The translations under genes and the position numbers were made by a program. The notes under the pieces are model-generated. The model worked only from the letters and a program-made list of their open reading frames with translations. It did no database searches and was not told where the DNA came from. A DNA stretch of 5,792 nucleotides from Candidatus Hydrothermarchaeota archaeon (GTDB lineage: Archaea; Hydrothermarchaeota; Hydrothermarchaeia; Hydrothermarchaeales; WAQR01): the NCBI GenBank assembly GCA_015520145.1, contig WAQR01000121.1, positions 1 through 5,792 of the forward strand, in the 5' to 3' direction. Shown here in pieces: positions 1 through 4,390 of the stretch (position 1 is the first letter of the stretch; each line of letters opens with the position of its first letter).

Positions 1-1
1 A

Positions 2-79
2 ACGAGATCAGACGGCGGGACTGAAATACTTGTCGGATTTGATAAAAAGAGATTGAAAGAGGTAATCAGGGAACAGTGA
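2..79 (+). CDS. 3' end of a CDS, possibly a glutaredoxin-like protein (partial)
   Basis: An open frame enters from the left edge and stops at TGA 77-79, leaving 25 residues. The end reads GGTEILVGFDKKRLKEVI. A glycine-rich turn, a short strand, then 'VGFD' and a basic/acidic helix is the usual C-terminus of thioredoxin-fold glutaredoxin-like proteins, where the segment follows the cis-proline strand. That assignment is inferred from a short tail; the active-site CxxC or CxxS and the cis-proline lie outside the window. The gene is followed by about 160 bp without an obvious gene, so it is probably the last gene of its unit. Other thioredoxin-fold proteins, or an unrelated family, remain possible. 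Confidence 0.5.
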   Translation, partial: TRSDGGTEILVGFDKKRLKEVIREQ

Positions 80-133
80 CGCGGTTAGGTCATCCAGGTT
101 ATCCTCGGGGTTCTAAAAAGTTCTGGCATACAT

Positions 134-162
134 AAAAATTTTAAATCGTTAATAATTAATAA
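134..162 (+). promoter_or_regulatory. AT-rich archaeal promoter-like region
   Basis: Bases 134-162 are almost purely A/T and include TTTTAAAT at 139-146, a plausible TATA box. A start of transcription about 25 nt downstream would fall near 170, upstream of the small ORFs at 194 and 244. The spacing fits, but no clear BRE is visible and AT-rich intergenic DNA is common, so this is tentative. Confidence 0.35.
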
Positions 163-193
163 AAGGAGAAAAGAGGAAACCAGGAGCTGGTTG

Positions 194-238
194 ATGCTCG
201 TTTTTTTCATAATTACGATGATAGGTTTACGAGGATAG
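194..238 (+). CDS. Possible 14-residue hydrophobic leader peptide
   Basis: ATG 194 is preceded by GGAG at 183-186 (7 nt spacing) and opens a 14-codon frame, MLVFFIITMIGLRG, ending at TAG 236-238. The peptide is strongly hydrophobic with one arginine near the end. Its stop lies 5 nt before the ATG of the next small ORF, inside that ORF's ribosome site, which is the arrangement expected of a translationally coupled leader. The frame is open back to about 89 without an ATG or GTG start, and the codons before 194 are basic (KRRKEETRSW). A longer single-membrane-span protein using a rare start is therefore also conceivable. It could equally be a chance ORF. Confidence 0.22.
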   Translation: MLVFFIITMIGLRG

Positions 239-243
239 GTGAG

Positions 244-396
244 ATGAAAATCAAGATAAGAGTGAATGAACTGATAAATATTCTGATACAGAAACAGGAG
301 CTGCCGATACTCCAGAAGTACAATCTGGACAGTACAAAGGTAGAGAGACTCCAAAACGCCCTTCAGGAAGGACGATGGAAACTTAGGATTTCCTAA
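244..396 (+). CDS. Small hypothetical protein (50 aa)
   Basis: ATG 244 begins a 50-residue ORF ending at TAA 394-396, preceded by GAGG at 231-234 (9 nt spacing) and GGTGAG directly before the start. I do not recognise the family. The product is basic (about ten Lys/Arg against five Asp/Glu). It looks mostly helical: an amphipathic N-terminal helix (NELINILIQ), a Pro at residue 21, then a charged helix (STKVERLQNALQEG) and a WKLRIS tail. There is no signal peptide, membrane segment or cysteine. It has its own upstream AT-rich promoter-like stretch and converges on tatC with 3 nt between the two stops. A + strand T6 run follows, which supports a real transcript end. It may be lineage-restricted, or a chance ORF with good signals. 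Confidence 0.42.
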   Translation: MKIKIRVNELINILIQKQELPILQKYNLDSTKVERLQNALQEGRWKLRIS

Positions 397-409
397 AATC
401 TAGTTTTTT
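383..409 (+). terminator. Palindrome plus T6 run at the convergent junction
   Basis: TTAGGA (383-388) and TCCTAA (391-396) form a perfect inverted repeat with a 2-base centre. T6 follows at 404-409. Archaeal termination mainly needs a T-run in the non-template strand, so the T6 could end + strand transcription after the 50-codon ORF. The palindrome overlaps that ORF's last codons and stop. It is too short-looped to be a strong hairpin. For tatC, read on the other strand, there is only a TTTT at about this place. Confidence 0.4.
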
Positions 410-1251
410 CCAAATAATCTGGCAGACAGTATGCTGATTTCATACAGAATTATAAGAGGGATAGATAAAAGTATCTGGCTAAATGGGGTCGGATCAGCGG
501 TTATTATTGCTGTGAGAATGAATATACTGACATAGACATGTTTCCTGCGGCTTTTTAATGTTGTGATAGAGACAACCCCGTTTATAGCAAGCCAGGAAAC
601 CACTAACGGCAGTTCAAAGACAAGGCTGAATATGACCGTTGTCAACACAGCAAAGGTTGCAAATTGGCTGACTGAATAAAATGGAGTAACTCCTGCCTGG
701 GTTGCAAAGGAGGTTAATATCTCAATCGCTGTAGGGAGGAGTAAAAGATAGGTAAACGAGAACCCAAGAAGAAAGAGGATTACCGCACACAGAACCCAGA
801 TTATATTCTTCCTGAGCCTCACATTAAATTTCCTAACAATCAGAAAAGCCACAATCGGCAGCGCAACCAGGATACTTAAAATAAATGCAATCTGTAACTT
901 TATCATCACATACTCCATGGGCGATGTTGCAATAAGTTCTGCACCCCTCTTTACAACAATATAGGACTCATTTATTGAGACAACGTTCTCCATGGGTATT
1001 ATTTCTGTGCCGCCGCCCCCGGTTGGCAGGAGGTCTGACTTTATCCTGAAAATCACAAAATCAGAAACAAACCACATTGCAGCAAAGCCTAGGATAATGA
1101 TAACAGAGATAATCTTAAGCTTCTTCTTCAGGTGGTATACCACCCCCGGAAATGTAATCCTATCAGTAATTTTATCACCCGCTTGGTGATAATCATGCAG
1201 TACACCTATAAATATTTTGATTGTCAGGAGCAGATTTATAGCAAAGTTCAT
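400..1251 (-). CDS. tatC: Divergent TatC-family twin-arginine translocase subunit
   Basis: TatC is the multispanning membrane subunit that binds twin-arginine signal peptides of folded exported proteins. From ATG 1251 the product is 283 residues, with hydrophobic spans near 47-67, 118-139, 150-173, 197-222, 239-253 and 259-277: the TatC six-helix pattern. The C-terminal half carries family hallmarks: 'SPMEYVMIKLQ' before span 2, 'FELPLVVSWL' in span 4, the basic loop LKSRRKH, and TADPTPFSQ before span 6. The N-terminal hallmark HLxELRxRL is degraded to HLKKKLKI, and the acidic residue expected after span 2 is absent (RKFNVRLRKN is all basic or neutral). I chose ATG 1251 because an AT-rich box lies about 40 nt upstream. 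The frame is open to 1350 (TTG/ATG), and a GTG at 1143, just before the HL motif, is also possible. No tatA gene is visible nearby. Family assignment is firm; full function is less certain. Confidence 0.82.
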   Translation of the reverse strand: MNFAINLLLTIKIFIGVLHDYHQAGDKITDRITFPGVVYHLKKKLKIISVIIILGFAAMWFVSDFVIFRIKSDLLPTGGGGTEIIPMENVVSINESYIVVKRGAELIATSPMEYVMIKLQIAFILSILVALPIVAFLIVRKFNVRLRKNIIWVLCAVILFLLGFSFTYLLLLPTAIEILTSFATQAGVTPFYSVSQFATFAVLTTVIFSLVFELPLVVSWLAINGVVSITTLKSRRKHVYVSIFILTAIITADPTPFSQILLSIPLIILYEISILSARLFGKN

Positions 1252-1281
1252 ACAAAGTCCATTTATACAAAATCCAGATAC

Positions 1282-1303
1282 AAATAATAAATAAAATATA
1301 AAA
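1282..1303. promoter_or_regulatory. Shared AT-rich TATA-type region between tatC and the METTL5-led operon
   Basis: Nearly pure A/T on both strands (AATAATAAATAAAATATAAAA). On the + strand a start near 1325 would give a leader of about 30 nt to ATG 1357. On the - strand a start near 1268 would give a leader of about 17-20 nt to ATG 1251. The same patch could therefore serve both divergent genes. Spacing supports this; no clear BRE element can be assigned. Confidence 0.5.
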
Positions 1304-1356
1304 CAACAAGTGTTTTTCATGGATTTCATGGACGATGAAGGAGACATCAACCACCC

Positions 1357-1956
1357 ATGACAAAAAAGAAACTTGAGATATTGTTACAGCAACTTAAACC
1401 CTTCAATACCCCGGATGTCTTGCTGGAACAGTATGTAACACCCGCAGACATTGCTGCTGAAATCCTGTATACCGCCTATCTCAAAGGCGATATAGAAGGC
1501 AGGACGGTCATTGACCTCGGGTGCGGGACAGGTATATTTGCCATCGGATGTGCATTACTCAGGGCAAAAGAGGTAACAGGCATTGATAAAGATGAAGACA
1601 CTCTCAAAATCGCCAAAGAGAATTCCAAAATTCTTGACGTTGACATCAAATGGATAAAAGCAGACGTAAAAGATATAAATATAAAGGCAGATACAGTATT
1701 CCAGAACCCGCCCTTTGGAGTCCATAACAGAAAGGCAGACAGGTCTTTTTTAAAGACTGCGGTAAGGGCAGGAAAAATAATCTATACAATGCACAAACGC
1801 GAGGCACGTGAATTTATAAAAAAATATATCGAAAAAATTGGTGGAAGCATAACGGATTTGAAGGAGGTTGAATTTTCACTCTCACGTACCCAGAGATTCC
1901 ACAAAAAATATAAAAAGAAGATAAACGTTGATATTTACAGAATCAAAACTGTATGA
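1357..1956 (+). CDS. METTL5-like rRNA N6-adenine methyltransferase
   Basis: This is a class I SAM-dependent methyltransferase of 199 residues. The LEQY motif (23-26) at the N-terminus is typical of the METTL5 group. DLGCGTG (53-59) is the SAM-binding loop, and D77 in TGIDKD is the acidic residue that would contact the ribose. NPPFG (117-121) is the N6-adenine catalytic motif. The SRTQRFHKKY stretch (176-185) matches the basic C-terminal signature of the family. Human METTL5 methylates one adenine of 18S rRNA; by homology this enzyme probably modifies 16S rRNA, though the target cannot be read from sequence. A METTL5 partner (Trm112) is not encoded here. The start at 1357 has a rather distant AAGGAG (1338-1343); other upstream ATGs are out of frame. 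It appears to lead the operon, 22 nt before csl4. Confidence 0.88.
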   Translation: MTKKKLEILLQQLKPFNTPDVLLEQYVTPADIAAEILYTAYLKGDIEGRTVIDLGCGTGIFAIGCALLRAKEVTGIDKDEDTLKIAKENSKILDVDIKWIKADVKDINIKADTVFQNPPFGVHNRKADRSFLKTAVRAGKIIYTMHKREAREFIKKYIEKIGGSITDLKEVEFSLSRTQRFHKKYKKKINVDIYRIKTV

Positions 1957-1965
1957 GGAGAACAA

Positions 1966-1974
1966 GAGGTGAGG
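1966..1974 (+). promoter_or_regulatory. Strong ribosome binding site of csl4
   Basis: GAGGTGAGG, including GGTGA at 1968-1972, lies 6 nt before ATG 1979. It matches the 16S rRNA 3' end complement well and fixes the csl4 start. It is the best ribosome site in the window. Confidence 0.75.
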
Positions 1975-1978
1975 AAAG

Positions 1979-2548
1979 ATGGCAAAAAGTGGTGATTTCG
2001 TTTTACCAGGTTTTGAACTTGGATTTAGTGAGGAGTACATCCCGGGAGAAGGCACGCATGAAGAGGATGGTACGGTCTATGCGTCAACAACAGGGATTAT
2101 GAAGATCGACATGAACGAGAGGAAGATCTCTGTACTGCCGAGGACAAGTGTACCCACAGTCCCCAAAGAGGGCGACATAATAATCGGAAAGATCTTCGAT
2201 GTAAAACAGCAGGTCGCCATTGTCGACATACTAAAGACAAAAGGCGTGGAGAGGGGCCTGCCAGGAAATCTTTCAGGCAGCATCCACATATCCAATGTGA
2301 GGAACAGCTATGTCGAAGAACTGTCAAGAGAGCTTAGCCCAGGGGATGTTATTTATGCAAGGGTCTTGAATGCAAACAGGAGCCCGATTCAACTTACAAT
2401 GGTGGGCAAGGAGCTTGGGGTAATAAAGGCATTTTGTTACAGGTGTAACAAGCCGTTAGTACTGGACGGCAGAAAACTCAAATGCCGGGAATGCGGCAGG
2501 GTGGAATTCAGAAGGCTTGCAAAAGATTATGGCAAAGGGCTGGTGTAG
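1979..2548 (+). CDS. csl4: Exosome RNA-binding cap protein Csl4
   Basis: Csl4 forms part of the RNA-binding cap of the archaeal exosome, which degrades and tails RNA in the cytoplasm with the Rrp41/Rrp42 core. The 189 residues show the three expected parts. An N-terminal domain carries PGFELGFSEEYIPGEGT (10-26) and a short strand-rich region. An S1 RNA-binding domain spans about 64-145 (GDIIIGKIFDV ... LSGSIHISNV ... LSPGDVIYARVL). A C-terminal zinc ribbon has C153/C156 and C169/C172. Length and domain order are normal for archaeal Csl4. The stop codon is 2 nt before the rpoL start. Linkage of csl4 to a methyltransferase, rpoL and TFS is, from memory, a recurring archaeal arrangement tying RNA decay to transcription. 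Confidence 0.95.
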   Translation: MAKSGDFVLPGFELGFSEEYIPGEGTHEEDGTVYASTTGIMKIDMNERKISVLPRTSVPTVPKEGDIIIGKIFDVKQQVAIVDILKTKGVERGLPGNLSGSIHISNVRNSYVEELSRELSPGDVIYARVLNANRSPIQLTMVGKELGVIKAFCYRCNKPLVLDGRKLKCRECGRVEFRRLAKDYGKGLV

Positions 2549-2550
2549 GG

Positions 2551-3093
2551 ATGAGTTCAACTAAAAGTCAAGACGGGCAGGATCAGGATGATTTTCGGAT
2601 TTTACCCTCCGAAGTCAGGATAATAAAAGAGACCAACACAGACATGGAAATCGAGATAGTCGGAGAGGGCCACACATTTTGCAATGCACTTGTCCATGTA
2701 TTGAATACCAATGAGAATATAAAACATGCATCGTACAAGATAGAACATCCCCTCGTATCAAACCCGGTTGTCTATCTTAGAGCCAGGGATGAAATCGCTG
2801 CCAGATCCAAAGCCGCTGTAAAACACGTCCCGCTAACAGATGTCAAAGGGATTGGACCTGCAAAAGAAAAACAGTTAAAAGAGGCAGGTATCAAAACTGC
2901 CAACAGTCTTTTAAAGGCAGATCTGGAACGGCTCTCCAAAAAGGTAAAGATATCCAAAAGCACTCTGGAAAAATATGTCGCTGCAGCAGCCGGGCTGGAT
3001 TTTGGCGAAGAAAGTGTTCCGAGATCCCTATTAAAAGAATCCCTAAACGACATGGCAAAGATATTTTCCAGTATCAAAAAAGAGGCAAGTTGA
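2551..3093 (+). CDS. rpoL: RNA polymerase subunit L (Rpb11-like) with an inserted or appended HhH domain
   Basis: RpoL pairs with RpoD (Rpb3-like) to form the alpha-dimer-like platform for RNA polymerase assembly. The core is at residues 21-78: EVRIIKE, then GEGHTFCNALVHVL (38-51) and SYKIEHPLVSNPVVYLRAR (61-79), the L/Rpb11 signature. Archaeal RpoL is usually about 90-100 residues; this one is 180. The surplus is a polar N-terminal stretch (1-18) and a helix-hairpin-helix module (about 95-148: LTDVKGIGPAKEKQLKEAGI, then ADLERLSKK and a helix). A final helix follows (156-177, VPRSLLKESLNDMAKIF), which resembles the normal RpoL C-terminal dimer helix, so the HhH may be an insertion rather than a tail. 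ATG 2551 sits 2 nt after csl4, with GGTG at 2542. The frame runs upstream to 2482 inside csl4, but that extension is not RpoL-like. Translation is probably coupled on both sides. Confidence 0.9.
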   Translation: MSSTKSQDGQDQDDFRILPSEVRIIKETNTDMEIEIVGEGHTFCNALVHVLNTNENIKHASYKIEHPLVSNPVVYLRARDEIAARSKAAVKHVPLTDVKGIGPAKEKQLKEAGIKTANSLLKADLERLSKKVKISKSTLEKYVAAAAGLDFGEESVPRSLLKESLNDMAKIFSSIKKEAS

Positions 3094-4043
3094 TGCTTGA
3101 GTTCGAGGTTAAAGATTTTAGGGAACTCTCGGGCATAGGTGATAGTCTTGTTAATCTGATATACTCACTTGCTTTGTCAAATACATTAAAAAGACCTGTC
3201 GGGAAACGTGCACCAAACTATGTTCTATCAAAGGCCCTGGCAGCATCAAATCTTAGAGAACTTGCAGGTAAAAGGGTTGACAGGTCAGAGATGGGCGATG
3301 TCGTTGAGGCATTGATCTTTGATGCATGGATAAAAAACAGGATAACGCTGGAGGCCTGTGTGGTGATCCTTGCAGAGAATCTTGCAGAGAATCTCAAATG
3401 CCCCGAGGGTTCAAATACCCGTAGAGATGCCAGAGAGATTAGAGACGCGTCTATCCAGGCGTTTGCCGCACTTTTAAAATTTATCGGAGACAGTTATTCA
3501 ACCGATACAGACGATAAAAGTGATAATGGTGATAGTGATGCAGGTGATAATAGTGGTACTGCTGGTGACAGGATGACGGAGTGTTTTTGTATCTGTGATG
3601 GTCACAAGGCGCCTGCCGTAGCAGTAGACGCAGTGGTCAGGAAAGGTAATAGGATACTCCTTATAAAGAGAAAAAGAGGTCCGTTTAAAGGGAAGTTTGC
3701 CCTTCCAGGGGGTTTTGTCGAATGTGGAGAAACAACAAAAGAGGCGATTATAAGAGAGGTAAAAGAGGAGACAGCCGTGGATATTGAGATAGAAGGGCTG
3801 CTTGGCGTTTATTCTAATCCAGAAAGGGATCCCCGTGGACATGTGATATCTATCTGCTATACTGCAACTGTAATAGGCGAGGGAAAGGAGAAGGGCGGAG
3901 ACGATGCAGAAGAGGCTGTATTTGTTGATATCGAGGAGATAAACACAGACAATCTGGCATTCGACCATTTCAGGATAATAAACGAGTATCTAGAGGATAT
4001 AACTGGAGATGGAAAATGTTTTGTGAAAAATGCGGGAGTTTGA
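3093..4043 (+). CDS. Archaeal RNase III-like domain fused to a Nudix (ADP-ribose pyrophosphatase-like) hydrolase
   Basis: The product is 316 residues in two unrelated domains. Residues 1-132 resemble the short archaeal RNase III-like family: IGDSLVNLIYSLALS (15-29) and RSEMGDVVEALI (64-75). D17, D69 and E72 correspond to three of the four RNase III catalytic acids; the position of the fourth (E41 in E. coli) is Ser13. No double-stranded RNA-binding domain is present. Residues 134-160 are a low-complexity Asp/Ser/Gly linker. Residues 161-316 are a Nudix hydrolase with the box G207-x5-E213-x7-R221-E222-V-x-E225-E226, the usual following Gly being Ala228. LLGVYSNPERDPRGH (236-250) is typical of ADP-ribose pyrophosphatases, giving AMP plus ribose 5-phosphate. 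ATG 3093 overlaps the rpoL stop by 1 nt with GAGG at 3082-3085; a TTG at 3090 is a weaker option. An internal site at 3564-3575 may also yield free Nudix protein. Confidence 0.87.
   Translation: MLEFEVKDFRELSGIGDSLVNLIYSLALSNTLKRPVGKRAPNYVLSKALAASNLRELAGKRVDRSEMGDVVEALIFDAWIKNRITLEACVVILAENLAENLKCPEGSNTRRDAREIRDASIQAFAALLKFIGDSYSTDTDDKSDNGDSDAGDNSGTAGDRMTECFCICDGHKAPAVAVDAVVRKGNRILLIKRKRGPFKGKFALPGGFVECGETTKEAIIREVKEETAVDIEIEGLLGVYSNPERDPRGHVISICYTATVIGEGKEKGGDDAEEAVFVDIEEINTDNLAFDHFRIINEYLEDITGDGKCFVKNAGV
3369..3392 (+). repeat. Perfect 12-bp tandem duplication inside the RNase III-like domain
   Basis: CTTGCAGAGAAT occurs twice back to back (3369-3380 and 3381-3392) with no mismatch. It is in frame and encodes LAEN-LAEN (residues 93-100) in a predicted helix. 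Identity at the nucleotide level suggests a recent slippage event that adds about one helical turn. Confidence 0.9.
3519..3572 (+). repeat. Degenerate GTGATA/GGTGA-rich low-complexity DNA encoding the inter-domain linker
   Basis: The stretch is built from imperfect copies of GTGATAAT, GGTGATAG, GGTGATAA and GGTGACAG. It encodes a Ser/Asp/Gly/Asn linker. GGTGAT is complementary to the 3' end of archaeal 16S rRNA, so the repeat presents several ribosome-site-like motifs before the ATG at 3573. The composition differs clearly from the coding DNA on either side. Confidence 0.65.
3564..3575 (+). promoter_or_regulatory. Internal ribosome binding site and ATG before the Nudix domain
   Basis: GGTGA at 3564-3568 is followed after 4 nt by an in-frame ATG (3573-3575, Met161 of the fusion). 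Initiation here would give a 156-residue protein that begins just ahead of the Nudix fold, close to the size of stand-alone archaeal ADP-ribose pyrophosphatases. Motif and spacing are visible; use of the site is inferred. Confidence 0.4.
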
Positions 4044-4327
4044 TGCTCCCTAAAGGCAAGAAACTTGTCTGTACAGGATGTAAGAGTAAAAAAGAAATAT
4101 TAAACAAAGACGAGTACAGAATAAAGACCGAGCAGAAGAAAGAAGAAGATAAACTTTTAATTGTGGATGAGGAGATCAAAACACTCCCGACCACCAGGGT
4201 AAAGTGTTCGAGGTGCGGTAATATGGAGGCAGAATGGTGGCTTCTCCAGACGAGGAAGGCGGACGAAGCCGAGACCAGGTTCTTTAGGTGTACCAAATGC
4301 AAGTTTACCTGGCGGGAGTACAACTGA
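4016..4327 (+). CDS. tfs: Archaeal transcription cleavage factor TFS (TFIIS-like)
   Basis: TFS enters the secondary channel of backtracked RNA polymerase and stimulates cleavage of the RNA 3' end. The 103 residues have both zinc ribbons at the normal length. The N-terminal ribbon uses C3, C6, C19 and C22; the C-terminal ribbon uses C64, C67, C92 and C95. A lysine/glutamate-rich linker lies between. The catalytic hairpin reads RKADEAETRFFRC (80-92) where the family usually has RSADEPETRFFRC. The essential acidic pair D83-E84 is kept. The start is fixed by C3, which lies two codons in. It overlaps the fusion gene by 28 nt, with GGAG at 4005-4008 inside that gene, so translation is probably coupled. 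Placement in one operon with rpoL links RNA polymerase assembly and backtrack rescue. Confidence 0.95.
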   Translation: MFCEKCGSLMLPKGKKLVCTGCKSKKEILNKDEYRIKTEQKKEEDKLLIVDEEIKTLPTTRVKCSRCGNMEAEWWLLQTRKADEAETRFFRCTKCKFTWREYN

Positions 4328-4350
4328 GTCAGGCTGGAAGGGTGTCGGTA

Positions 4351-4390
4351 TAATCGCCTAAAATCGTCTAAAATCATCTAAATCATCTAA
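4351..4390. repeat. 10-bp tandem repeat (about four copies) at the convergent tfs/srp54 junction
   Basis: Consecutive units read TAATCGCCTA, AAATCGTCTA, AAATCATCTA and AATCATCTA(A): consensus AAATCRYCTA, the last unit 9 bp. Each unit ends in CTA(A). Because 10 is not a multiple of 3, stop codons appear in all three + frames (TAA at 4359, 4369, 4379 and 4388) and all three - frames (TAG from CTA). The srp54 stop (TGA, from 4383-4385) lies inside the array. On the - strand the units supply short TTTT runs that might aid termination. Confidence 0.8.

Noticed and set aside
201..207. T7 run as a terminator for the upstream partial gene
   Set aside because: It is about 120 nt past that gene's stop and downstream of the AT-rich promoter-like box. 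It also falls within the possible leader ORF, so it cannot be assigned.
85..354. 89-codon - strand open frame
   Set aside because: It overlaps the 50-codon ORF and the promoter-like region, has no family resemblance and its composition follows the AT-rich DNA.
1252..1350. Long N-terminus of tatC with an added hydrophobic helix
   Set aside because: The T-rich DNA explains the hydrophobicity, and the stretch covers the AT-rich divergent promoter region. Kept only as an alternative.
2482..2550. Longer rpoL start inside csl4
   Set aside because: The 23 extra residues are the shifted reading of the csl4 zinc ribbon. ATG 2551 is 2 nt past the csl4 stop and fits operon spacing.
3090..3092. TTG as start of the RNase III-Nudix gene
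   Set aside because: The next codon is an ATG with GAGG at a better distance, overlapping the rpoL stop in the usual TGATG manner.
3498..3968. 156-codon - strand open frame
   Set aside because: It is antisense to the linker and Nudix domain. Its threonine/isoleucine-rich end simply mirrors the GTGATA repeat.
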